64,000 bases of DNA from Desulfobotulus alkaliphilus (GTDB lineage Bacteria; Desulfobacterota; Desulfobacteria; Desulfobacterales; ASO4-4): contig NZ_VLLC01000006.1 in NCBI RefSeq assembly GCF_007830435.1, positions 96,029-160,028 on the forward strand. The letters are read 5' to 3'. Made by a program: the position numbers and the translations under genes. The notes under the pieces were generated by a model. That model was not told the DNA's origin. It ran no database searches and saw only the letters and a list, made by a program, of their open reading frames with translations. Below are positions 17,070-25,044 of this stretch, piece by piece. Every line of letters starts with the position of its first letter. Position 1 is the stretch's first letter.

Positions 17070-18092
17070 ATGCGCGTAGACCGTATCCGCCTCTTTGTTC
17101 AGGCCCTGTGTTTTGTTTTTCTCATCTATGGCGGCCTTACCATATTCTCCATTGGCACTGCCATTCCCACCATGGCCTGCATTTATGCGGAAAACCGGGG
17201 AGGCTCCTGCTTTCTTTATCCTTTTCAGCGCTTTCTCTCCATGCCCTGGGCCATGCTCTTCGGCAGTGCAGCCACAGCCTTTCTCATCTATCTGGGCACC
17301 TTTTTCCTGTGGGCGCTGGTTTTTGGTAAAACCTTCTGCGGCTGGATATGCCCCTTGGGTTTTCTTCAGGATCTCATCACAAAAATCCGGGAATGGGTGG
17401 GCATTGACGGCTCCCGCTTTGCCTGGAAAACACGGGACCGCTTCCAGTGGGTGAAGTATGCCCTTCTGGCACTGCTCATCCTTTTACCCATGGGCATAGG
17501 AAACAGCCTCCTCGGGCTGCCCAGATTCACGCCGGATCTGGCCGTTCCCTTCTGCCAGATCTGTCCGGGTAAACCCCTCATCCCCCTCTTTGAAGGCGAC
17601 CTCAGCCATCTGATCATTGATTTTTCCAGCACCACAAAACTTGTTCTCTCAAGCCTTTCCATGCTCATTGCAGGACTTTTCCTTGTGGGAGGCTTTGTCA
17701 AACGCCGCTACATCTGTGCCTTCTGCCCCATGGCGGCCCTGCTCTCCCTCTTTGACCGTATCGGCTTTGTGGGACTTAAAAAAAAAGGAGAAGCCTGCAC
17801 CTGCTGCGGCAACTGCTTCAGGGCCTGCCCCATGGAAATCCGGGAGATCGCCGAGCTCCGGGACAAAAAACACATGGTCACCCAGGACTGCATGCTCTGC
17901 ATGCGCTGCATTGAAGTCTGCCCGGAAAACAAGGCACTGACGGCCACCATCATAGGACTGCCCGTTTTTTCCGCATCCGCCGAAGGCTTCCTGAAACGCC
18001 AGAATAAAACAGCTTCAGCAGGAGGCCCCTTCCATGGGGAGACCCCGGCCCTGCAAGATACCGCCACAGACCCAGAAAGTGCTTCCAAATGA
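17070..18092 (+). CDS. NapH/NosR-type membrane 4Fe-4S protein
   Basis: A 340-residue inner-membrane iron-sulfur protein. About five hydrophobic helices carry the paired Cys motifs FCGWICPLGF and CAFCPMAALLS typical of NapH/CcoG/NosR (Fer4_5), plus FCQICPG. The C-terminal part is a two-cluster ferredoxin: CTCCGNCFRACP and CMLCMRCIEVCP. Such proteins pass electrons from quinol or ferredoxin across or along the membrane. CGGAGG precedes the ATG at 17070. Its stop overlaps the dehydratase-type gene by 4 bases (ATGA), suggesting it supplies electrons to that protein or its activase; this is inferred. Confidence 0.85.
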   Translation: MRVDRIRLFVQALCFVFLIYGGLTIFSIGTAIPTMACIYAENRGGSCFLYPFQRFLSMPWAMLFGSAATAFLIYLGTFFLWALVFGKTFCGWICPLGFLQDLITKIREWVGIDGSRFAWKTRDRFQWVKYALLALLILLPMGIGNSLLGLPRFTPDLAVPFCQICPGKPLIPLFEGDLSHLIIDFSSTTKLVLSSLSMLIAGLFLVGGFVKRRYICAFCPMAALLSLFDRIGFVGLKKKGEACTCCGNCFRACPMEIREIAELRDKKHMVTQDCMLCMRCIEVCPENKALTATIIGLPVFSASAEGFLKRQNKTASAGGPFHGETPALQDTATDPESASK

Positions 18093-19453
18093 AATCTGCC
18101 ATCATCAAAAAACTGTCTGCCATTTCCGGAAAAAAAAGCCCTGAGGCTGCGGGAAGTCCTGAAGGTTCTTCAAAGGGCTCTCCCGAAGACCGTGTGGCCA
18201 GACGCCTGTCCCTGCACATGGCCATGGCCGTGCGGGAAATTTATGACGCCATTGCCATGGAAAAAAACCGGCCCGTATCCATGACCCCCTTTGACACCCT
18301 TTTTAAAAACTTTGCCGATGCACCGGAAAAAATTCTGCCCACAGGTCCCAGAAAAAAAATCGGCATCTACTGCATGGCCGTGCCCGAAGAGCTGATCTAC
18401 GCCGCAGGTGCCCTTCCCGTAAGGCTCTGCGCGGGCAGCGGCGATGCCGCAGAAGCCGGAGAAGCCCTTTTTCCGGACGTCTCCTGCCCCATGGTCAAGG
18501 CGGCCACGGGCTTCACCCGCACAGGTGTTCTGCCCATGTACAGGGAATGCGATCTCATCATCATTCCCACCACCTGCGACTGGAAGGTCAAACTGGGGGA
18601 GCTGATCTCCCGCCATGTTCCCGTAATGATGCTCTCGGTCCCCAAGTTCAAGGCAGCGGAAAGCTCCCGCAGGTTCTGGTACGCAGAAATCCGCAGACTG
18701 ATGCATGCACTGGAAAAGGTTACCGGAAAACGCATCACCAGAAAAAAACTGAGGGCCGCCATGGATATGATGCACAAGGCCCAGCAGGAATTCAGAAGGC
18801 TGCAGACCCTGCGCATGGATGACCTTTCCCTTATCCGGGGCAGGGATGCGGCTGCCGTGGCCAATGCCTGGTTCTATATGGACGGAGCCGACTGGACCCT
18901 TGCTGCAAGAAATCTCAATGAAGAGCTTCTGGAAAGAAAAGAAAAGGGCATCGGCACAGCTCCCAGAACGGCCCCCCGCATTCTGCTCACCGGCTCCCCT
19001 GTGATTTTTCCCAACTGGAAAATACCGGATCTCATTGAAAATGCAGGCGGCACCCTCACCTGTGACGAGTTGTGCAGCTCCGGCAGGCTGCTCTGGGACA
19101 TGGCCTGCATCGACGAACCCCTTTTTGACGATATGCTGGATGCTCTGGCGGACCGCTGTCTCCTGCCCTGCACCTGCCCCGTGTTCACGGACAGGGAAGA
19201 CCGTAAAACCAGACTTTTCAGAATGATCAAAGACTACCGGGTGGAAGGGGTGGTGCATCACGTACTGAAAGGGTGCCATCCCTATGACATGGAACTGCGG
19301 CCCTTAGAGGCGGAGCTTGCTGCGGCAGGGGTTTCACAGCTCAAGATAGAAACGGACTACAGTCCCGAAGATACGGAACCCCTGCGCACCCGTGTGGAAG
19401 CCTTTGTGGAAACCCTTAAGGGCAGACGGCTGCGCATGGGAAAAAGCGCATAA
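18089..19453 (+). CDS. 2-hydroxyacyl-CoA dehydratase D-family (double-cubane-type) iron-sulfur protein
   Basis: A 454-residue member of the HgdB/FldB/DCCP family. Conserved Cys contexts appear in family order: GIYCMAVPEELIYAAGALP, FPDVSCPMVKA, IIPTTCDWKVK, TCDELCSSGR, LPCTCPVF and VLKGCHPYD. True 2-hydroxyacyl-CoA dehydratases need two such subunits. Only one is present here, together with one activase. This is the arrangement known for double-cubane [8Fe-9S] cluster proteins (DCCP), ATP-dependent reductases of small molecules. The first roughly 40 residues are a Ser/Gly/Glu-rich extension. It overlaps the membrane ferredoxin gene by 4 bases. The substrate cannot be told from sequence. Confidence 0.85.
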   Translation: MKSAIIKKLSAISGKKSPEAAGSPEGSSKGSPEDRVARRLSLHMAMAVREIYDAIAMEKNRPVSMTPFDTLFKNFADAPEKILPTGPRKKIGIYCMAVPEELIYAAGALPVRLCAGSGDAAEAGEALFPDVSCPMVKAATGFTRTGVLPMYRECDLIIIPTTCDWKVKLGELISRHVPVMMLSVPKFKAAESSRRFWYAEIRRLMHALEKVTGKRITRKKLRAAMDMMHKAQQEFRRLQTLRMDDLSLIRGRDAAAVANAWFYMDGADWTLAARNLNEELLERKEKGIGTAPRTAPRILLTGSPVIFPNWKIPDLIENAGGTLTCDELCSSGRLLWDMACIDEPLFDDMLDALADRCLLPCTCPVFTDREDRKTRLFRMIKDYRVEGVVHHVLKGCHPYDMELRPLEAELAAAGVSQLKIETDYSPEDTEPLRTRVEAFVETLKGRRLRMGKSA

Positions 19454-19629
19454 CCCAAGTCCACCAGAATAGTGACCATACTTCTGAAGGCTTCGTTTAA
19501 ATGGCTGCAAAATGGATATGTAGTACCCATAAAAAATCACTTCGCTTGATTTCATTGGATTTTCATAAAAAAAATGACGGGCTTGGGATAGAAAAAATGC
19601 ATAGAGAGGACGCATAGAAAGGAGGACAT

Positions 19630-20430
19630 ATGGATCTTTACCTTGGCATAGACATCGGCTCCACCACCACCAAAATTGCCCTCATGGATACCGAAGGCCT
19701 TATGGGAAGCCGGGTGCAGTCCACGGGAGTACACTGCGGTGACACCGTGGAAACCGCCCTGAAGGATCTTCTCCGTGAAACCGGTCTGCGGCGGGAAGAC
19801 ATCCGCAAAACCGTGGCCACGGGCTATGGCCGCCGCCTCATTCCCTTTGCCGATGAGGTGATCAGTGAAATTACGGCCAATGTCCGGGGAACCTCCTGGA
19901 GCTGCACGGATCTGGATACGCCGGTACGCACCATCCTCAACATCGGTGGGCAGGACAGCAAGGTCATTGCCGTAGACAGTTTCGGGGTTACGGAAAACTT
20001 TGCCATGAATGACAAGTGCGCCGCAGGAACGGGCCGTTTTCTGGAAACCGTGGCAAGGATACTGGAAATCAACATGACAGACTTAGGCCCCCTTTCCATG
20101 GAAGCGGAGATCCCCCTGAAAATCAATGCCACCTGTGCCGTGTTTGCGGAATCCGAAATCATCTCCCTCATTGCCCGTAAAAAAGCCCCCTCGGAAATTG
20201 CCGCAGGAGCCCACTATGCCATTGCAAGGCGGCTTTCCCGCATGGCACGGCGGGTGGGTGTGACGGAACCCGTGGCCTTTGACGGCGGCCCTGCCCTGAA
20301 CCGGGGCCTTGTAAAGGCCATAGAAGATGAGCTGGCCCTGGATATCCATGTCCCGGCATGGCCCCAGATCACAACGGCCATCGGTGCCGCCCTTCTGGCA
20401 AGGGATGCCCACATGGCGGCCGCCGCATGA
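19630..20430 (+). CDS. Acyl-CoA dehydratase activase / DCCP reductase (BadF/BadG/HgdC ATPase)
   Basis: A 266-residue ASKHA-fold ATPase. It has the phosphate-binding motif YLGIDIGSTTTKIAL, NIGGQDSKVIAV, the cluster-binding Cys in NDKCAAGTGRFLE and a second Cys in INATCAVFAESE, FDGGPALNRG and a C-terminal ITTAIGAALLA. As a homodimer such proteins hold one [4Fe-4S] cluster and drive ATP-dependent electron injection into their dehydratase-type partner, here the protein at 18089. AAGGAGGA precedes the ATG. A 176-base gap separates it from the partner gene, and the next gene overlaps by 4 bases. Confidence 0.92.
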   Translation: MDLYLGIDIGSTTTKIALMDTEGLMGSRVQSTGVHCGDTVETALKDLLRETGLRREDIRKTVATGYGRRLIPFADEVISEITANVRGTSWSCTDLDTPVRTILNIGGQDSKVIAVDSFGVTENFAMNDKCAAGTGRFLETVARILEINMTDLGPLSMEAEIPLKINATCAVFAESEIISLIARKKAPSEIAAGAHYAIARRLSRMARRVGVTEPVAFDGGPALNRGLVKAIEDELALDIHVPAWPQITTAIGAALLARDAHMAAAA

Positions 20431-21074
20431 GTGCTCTGCCTGCACTTCCCATGGAATTCCCCGCCCTTTTTCTGGCGGGTCTGGCCTTTGGCCTTGGCAT
20501 CTGCAGCACCTCCTGCCTTCCCCTGATGGGAACCTGCATTCTGGGAAACAGCAGGAAAGCTTCCGATGGCATACTGGCCCTGCTGAGCTTTGTCTGCGGC
20601 AGACTGTTCACCGCAGGCCTTATCGGTGCCATTTTCGGCAGGCTGGGGCAGGCGGCCATGGCCCGGCTGGAAACCCCGTCCATGGCACTGGCTTCGGGCC
20701 TCTTCACCCTTCTGGCGGGACTCTTTCTCCTGTTCCGGCCACGGTGCAGCGGATGTGCCAGCAGGAAAAGGGCGGCTGCCCCTCCCCTGCTGCTGGGTCT
20801 GGCAAGCCCTCTGGTGCCCTGCCTGCCCTATGCGGCCATGATGGCGGCAGCGGCGGCCTCGGGTTCCGCCATGAAGGGTGCGGGCCTTGCCGTGGTTTTC
20901 ACCCTTGGCACCAGCCTTTCTCCCCTGATTCTGGCCTGCATGGCCATGGGTTGGGTGGGAGCAGGCATGGCCGGAAAACTTCCCCGGCAGATTGAAGGCT
21001 TTTCAAGGGCTGCCGGACTGGTGGTGGCCATTTTCGGCATCAAAACCCTGCTGCTGGGTCTGGGGATGGCCTGA
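20427..21074 (+). CDS. CcdA/UreH-like membrane protein (DsbD/TauE-SafE superfamily)
   Basis: A 215-residue protein with about six hydrophobic helices. The first contains GICSTSCLPLMG, and a later one contains ASPLVPCLP, resembling the paired Cys/Pro motifs of CcdA/DsbD thiol electron carriers and of UreH-like sulfite-exporter family proteins. A cytoplasmic-loop Cys pair, RCSGCASRKRAA, follows helix three. The ATG at 20427 overlaps the activase stop (ATGA). A longer in-frame start inside the activase gene is rejected. It probably moves reducing equivalents or a metal across the membrane for the locus. The family assignment is approximate. Confidence 0.65.
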   Translation: MSALPALPMEFPALFLAGLAFGLGICSTSCLPLMGTCILGNSRKASDGILALLSFVCGRLFTAGLIGAIFGRLGQAAMARLETPSMALASGLFTLLAGLFLLFRPRCSGCASRKRAAAPPLLLGLASPLVPCLPYAAMMAAAAASGSAMKGAGLAVVFTLGTSLSPLILACMAMGWVGAGMAGKLPRQIEGFSRAAGLVVAIFGIKTLLLGLGMA

Positions 21075-21541
21075 GTGCAGAAGCAGGGACCAGATCATCC
21101 CTTGCAGGGGCAGGCCCCTGTGCCTCCCCTTCTCCCCTCTTCTGTCGGCGGGTACCCGTAAAGGGTTCCCCTACAAAAAGGGACCATAAAAAACATCCGT
21201 AGGGGCACCCCCCCTTGCCTGCCCTACCTGCTCCTTTATGGCGTTGAGGCTGGTTGTGGGTATTGTCCTTAAGGGCTTTAAGGTCGTTAAGGACTTTAAA
21301 GAAGATGAGGGTAAAAGCGCATTGCCGAACCCTCAAAACGATATTTTTACACCCCAGTGATCCTTGCGGCCATGGAAGTTCATGCCCTGCATGAACAGCC
21401 ATCGCCCAGGGTTTTAGTCGCAACTAAACCATTAAGCATGACAAAATTATTTTACATAAAATCTTTAACCTTTCTGATGACCAGCAAGGCTCAGACTGCG
21501 TGGTTATCAGATTCACTTTTAAGATATAAAGGAGATGTGGC
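21075..21541. repeat. Intergenic region with a degenerate copy of the dispersed repeat
   Basis: About 21148-21228 resembles the interior of the MITE copies at 23831 and 31355: GGGTACCCGTAAAGGGTTCC then CATCCGTAGGGGCACCC. No inverted ends remain. At 21262-21305 there is a CTTAAGG/CTTTAAGG-rich stretch similar in wording to the 67-bp tandem repeat at 24.6 kb. No cobalamin or other riboswitch was recognised before the TonB receptor gene. Confidence 0.5.
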
Positions 21542-23386
21542 ATGCATTGCAGCAGTTTGAAAAAAACCTTCTTTCCATTTCTGGCAGCAGGTCTTCTGGC
21601 CCTGCCCGCCCATGCCTTTCACCCGCCCGAAAGCGAGCTGGAGCAGATTGTGGTCAGTGCCAGCCGCAGCGAACAGCGGGTGGAAGACGCCATCAGTCAG
21701 GTTCATGTCATCACCGCAGCGGATATTGAAGCCCGGCAGATCAAAAATGTTCAGGGGCTTTTAAGGGATATCCCCGGCGTTCAGATCAGACAGAACACCG
21801 GCTCATGGGGCAATGGCGGCAATGTGCAGCTCATGGGCATGAACCCGGACCAGACCCTTATCCTTGTGGATGGACAGCGCTTCACGGGTGGGCACGGCAG
21901 TGTGGATATTTCCTCCATCCCCGTAGAAAACATTGAGCGCATCGAAATCGTCAAAGGCCCCGGTTCCGCCCTCTATGGCTCCGACGCCATGGCCGGTGTC
22001 ATCCATATCATCACAAAAAAAGCAGGAACAGGAACAGACTTCCGCACCGGCCTCAGCGCAGGCAGCCGGAACCGCTCCCTTGCCACGGCAGGGATGAGCA
22101 CGGGCAATGAAAACATGGGGCTTCGTCTGGATTACTCCCGCAGCCGCACCACCGGCGTTGATAAAGATGAAGACACCATGGAAAACGAAACCCTTGCCGC
22201 AAGCCTCGATTACCGGCCCACAGAAAGGTTCTCCCTGCGTATCCAGCCCTTTTTTTCCCGGCAGACCAATGAAGTTACAGGAGAAGCCAACCGCATTCAG
22301 GAACGCAGCCGCCTCAATGCCAGTGCGGATATCCGTCCCGATGCCCTTTCAAAGCTTCAGGTCCGGGGCAGTTATTTTTCCCATGACCACAAAAAAAAGG
22401 ACAAAAGCTTTGATTCCGTGTCCACCCTCCATGAGTTTGAAACCGCCTATTCCCGCATGGTGGGCCTCCACACCCTGAGTGCAGGCTATGCCTATACGGG
22501 GGAGTCCATTGACGACAAACACAAGAATTACACAAAAGACTCCCAGGATACCCATGCTGTTTTCCTGCAGGATGAAATGGACTTCGGCAGGCTTTCCCTC
22601 ACGGTGGGGGGCCGTGTGGACCACCATGATGAGTGGGGCACAGAGGCCCATCCCAGGGCAGGCCTCCTTTTCCGGGCAACGGACAATCTTCGGTTCAGGG
22701 CTTCCGCAGGCACGGCCTTCATGGCCCCCACCCTCCTGAAACTCTATGCCGACGGCTGGCGTATGGGCCCGTGGACCATGCATGCCAACCCCGACCTGAA
22801 GCCGGAAAAATCCCTCTCCTATCAGGCAGGCATGGACTATCAGATCCATGAAAGCCTTCTGGTACGGGCAGGCCTCTTCCGCAATGAAATTGATGATCTT
22901 GTTGAAACCTTAAGAAACACCCAGGCAAGGACCATGACCTACCGCAACATCAGCGAAGCCCTCACCCAGGGAGCAGAAACCAGCATCATCTGGCGGCCCG
23001 TATCCTCCTTTGCCGCCACCCTTGGCTACACCTGGACGGATACGGAAAACAAAGATACGGGAAAAAAACTTCTCGACCGGCCCGAACACAGGGCAACGCT
23101 GGATCTGGACTACCATCTGGCACGGCCCGACCTGCGTTTCCGCCTCACCACGGCATGGACAGGGGAACGGGAATATGAAGAACAAATGGCTCAGCACGGC
23201 CAGACCCTGACCATAAGAAAAACCCGCAGCGCCTACACCATGGTGGATCTGGCCATTACCCATCATGTCACAAAAAATCTTGAAATATTTACCCGCCTTG
23301 AAAACCTCACCAATGAAAAAGACGTTAGCGATGAGCCGGACATCGACGGTACGGAGTGGATGGCGGGCATGAATTTCAGGTTCTGA
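21542..23386 (+). CDS. TonB-dependent outer-membrane receptor
   Basis: A 614-residue receptor. It has a signal peptide (FFPFLAAGLLALPAHAF), a TonB-box-like EQIVVSASR, a plug domain (VHVITAADIEARQIKNVQGL, GPGSALYGSDAMAGVIHIIT), a 22-strand-type barrel and a terminal aromatic, NFRF. The size and plug suit the vitamin B12/catecholate/metal receptor group (BtuB/CirA-like). The ligand is unknown. AAGGAG lies 8 bases before the ATG. Placement behind the metal/redox genes suggests uptake of a metal or metal complex needed by that locus. A strong terminator follows. Confidence 0.88.
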   Translation: MHCSSLKKTFFPFLAAGLLALPAHAFHPPESELEQIVVSASRSEQRVEDAISQVHVITAADIEARQIKNVQGLLRDIPGVQIRQNTGSWGNGGNVQLMGMNPDQTLILVDGQRFTGGHGSVDISSIPVENIERIEIVKGPGSALYGSDAMAGVIHIITKKAGTGTDFRTGLSAGSRNRSLATAGMSTGNENMGLRLDYSRSRTTGVDKDEDTMENETLAASLDYRPTERFSLRIQPFFSRQTNEVTGEANRIQERSRLNASADIRPDALSKLQVRGSYFSHDHKKKDKSFDSVSTLHEFETAYSRMVGLHTLSAGYAYTGESIDDKHKNYTKDSQDTHAVFLQDEMDFGRLSLTVGGRVDHHDEWGTEAHPRAGLLFRATDNLRFRASAGTAFMAPTLLKLYADGWRMGPWTMHANPDLKPEKSLSYQAGMDYQIHESLLVRAGLFRNEIDDLVETLRNTQARTMTYRNISEALTQGAETSIIWRPVSSFAATLGYTWTDTENKDTGKKLLDRPEHRATLDLDYHLARPDLRFRLTTAWTGEREYEEQMAQHGQTLTIRKTRSAYTMVDLAITHHVTKNLEIFTRLENLTNEKDVSDEPDIDGTEWMAGMNFRF

Positions 23387-23425
23387 TACTAAAAAATCAG
23401 ACCCCGCACAGCAGCCCAAAAACAT

Positions 23426-23469
23426 AAAAGGGCTGAATCCCGTTAATTATTGAGGGGTTCAGCCCTTTT
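23426..23469 (+). terminator. Rho-independent terminator after the TonB receptor
   Basis: AAAAGGGCTGAATCCC (23426-23441) pairs with GGGGTTCAGCCCTTTT (23454-23469) over an AT-rich loop, followed by a CT/T-rich tail. It ends the metal/redox locus. Confidence 0.85.
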
Positions 23470-23484
23470 CCTTTTCTTTCCCCT

Positions 23485-23540
23485 GCTTCGGCTCAGCCAG
23501 AGTTTACTGTTCCGGTTGTTGTCAGGTCGAAAGGCATGCG
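23485..23540 (+). repeat. Partial copy of the dispersed MITE-like repeat (left part)
   Basis: GGCTCAGCCAGAGTTTACTG and GGTTGTTGTCAGG match the left part of the copy at 23831, but no inverted end is present. The sequence from here to 23830 holds no supported gene. Confidence 0.5.
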
Positions 23541-23830
23541 GAGAGGTTATGGTGTCATCACTTGCAGAGGGGATGAAATGACCGGATACTTCCAACAGGC
23601 ACTGTGGGTCTCTTCCTCCCACAGGATCTGCATGAAGGCCCCTTCAAGGCTGTGTTCCGGGGCTTTCCGCCCCATCTGTCCGTTCAAAACCGGACATATC
23701 CATACACTTGGGTACAATAATATGATAAGAATTTTTGTGAATATTCCTTTTTCTGTCAAGGGACAAAAATCCCGCAGACGCTTTAAAGGAAGCCACTAGG
23801 GGGCATGAAAAATCTTTTTACCAAAACTCT

Positions 23831-24055
23831 TCTGATTACTATTCTGACTCAGCCACAGCTTGCTGGTCTGGTTGTTGTCAGGCCCATGGTGCGAGCTTTA
23901 ATACGGGCAGGCGCAAGGCCTGCCCCTACGAATGGTTTTTACGGCCCTGTTTTTTGTAGGGGCACCCTTTACGGGTGCCCGCAAACAAGCGTAAAATCTG
24001 GTCATATAATTTCCATGATTAAAGTTCGCATGGCTGAAAGACAGTGGTAATCAGA
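23831..24055 (+). mobile_element. MITE-like element, copy A
   Basis: A 225-bp non-coding element with perfect 9-bp terminal inverted repeats TCTGATTAC (23831-23839) and GTAATCAGA (24047-24055). It is flanked by a perfect 8-bp duplication, AAAACTCT, at 23823-23830 and 24056-24063. Internally it has two palindromic blocks, GGGCAGGCGCAAGGCCTGCC and GGGGCACCCTTTACGGGTGC. Copies occur at 31355 (direct) and 55134 (inverted), with fragments at 21.15 and 23.49 kb. No transposase is encoded. Confidence 0.85.
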
Positions 24056-24102
24056 AAAACTCTTGTTTAAAGGGATGATTTTTTAACCCATACGGAGAAG
24101 TT

Positions 24103-24615
24103 ATGAACCCAGAAAAGGATGAAAAGAAAAAGCAGGATGCCATGCTCCAGCAGGAAATACGGAGCAGCAGGAAGTTCTCCATGGCAGAAGCCATAGGCAG
24201 GGAGGGAGGACATTTTATGAAGGGCCACAATCCTGTGCCTGCCATTGATCAGCTTGTGGCTAAACTCAATGATTTTATCAGGGATCACACCCCTGACGCC
24301 TCAAGAATACTCATATCCGTGCTTCAGGAAAGGGTAAAAAACAACAGCCTTGCCCTTTCTGAGCAGTCAGAAAAACCCTTTGGCTTTCTTCACGGGCTGA
24401 TCCGATCCTGTCTGGATCACCCCGAGCGCCTCTATGAACTCACCCGTCAGGCAGACATCAGGTGGGGACAGATCAACAAGGAAAAACCCTATTTCCAGAA
24501 ACCCGGTGAGCCGCCCCACCCCGATGATGAGTATTCCCATGAAAGCGTAGCTGCAAGGCTTAGGGATCTGCTGGAAGCCATTGAAACCCGCATGGACGGG
24601 GAGGATGACGGCTGA
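24103..24615 (+). CDS. Conserved-looking hypothetical protein, 170 aa
   Basis: A soluble, highly charged 170-residue protein with no recognised family. The N-terminus is rich in Lys/Glu/Gln (EKDEKKKQDAMLQQEI). The middle is predicted helical, and the C-terminus contains HPDDEYSHESVAARLRDLLE. There is no signal peptide or membrane segment. The ribosome site CGGAGAAG precedes the ATG, and base composition matches the neighbours, which supports a real gene. It starts 48 bases after MITE copy A and ends before the tandem repeat. Confidence 0.6.
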   Translation: MNPEKDEKKKQDAMLQQEIRSSRKFSMAEAIGREGGHFMKGHNPVPAIDQLVAKLNDFIRDHTPDASRILISVLQERVKNNSLALSEQSEKPFGFLHGLIRSCLDHPERLYELTRQADIRWGQINKEKPYFQKPGEPPHPDDEYSHESVAARLRDLLEAIETRMDGEDDG

Positions 24616-24640
24616 GCAGGCAAAAAAACAAAAATACAAA

Positions 24641-24996
24641 GGACTTTAAAGACCTTAAAGGCATTAAGGACACAGACCTAAGAAACAGATAAGTCAGTTT
24701 TCCCTAAAGACCTTAAGGACTTTAAAGACATTAAGGACACAGGCCTAAGCAACAGATAAGTCAGCTTTACCTAAAGACCTTAAGGACCTTAAAGACATTA
24801 AGGACACAGGCCTAAGCAACAGATAAGTCAGCTTTACCTAAAGACCTTAAGGACCTTAAAGACATTAAGGACACAGGCCTAAGCAACAGATAAGTCAGCT
24901 TTACCTAAAGACCTTAAGGACCTTAAAGACATTAAGGACACAGGCCTAAGCAACAGATAAGTCAGTTTTCCCTAAAGACCTTAAAGACATTAAGGA
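24641..24996. repeat. 67-bp tandem repeat, about five units
   Basis: Successive units begin at 67-base steps (for example TAAGGACCTT at 24781, 24848 and 24915). The first and last units are partial or diverged. Each unit contains a 9-base sub-repeat, GACCTTAAG-GACCTTAAA-GACATTAAG, then GACACAGGCCTAAGCAACAG and a spacer. It lies between two convergent genes (24103 plus, 25045 minus). There are no unique spacers, so this is not a CRISPR array. Confidence 0.9.
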
Positions 24997-25044
24997 AACA
25001 AGCACAGAAGCCTGCCGCCCCCTGAAAGACCCGCAGCACCTTCT

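Noticed and set aside
18089..20430. Catabolic 2-hydroxyglutaryl- or lactyl-CoA dehydratase operon
   Set aside because: Only one dehydratase-family subunit is present and the neighbours are membrane and metal-related, not CoA-transferase or acyl-CoA dehydrogenase genes.
21075..21541. Cobalamin riboswitch before the TonB receptor
   Set aside because: No B12-box or conserved riboswitch core seen; the region is explained by degenerate repeats.
23536..23799. 87-codon frame after the TonB receptor
   Set aside because: Overlaps a worn repeat, unusual composition (many Cys/Arg/His), no homology recognised.
24641..24996. CRISPR-like array
   Set aside because: Units are contiguous tandem repeats of 67 bp without variable spacers, and no cas genes are present.
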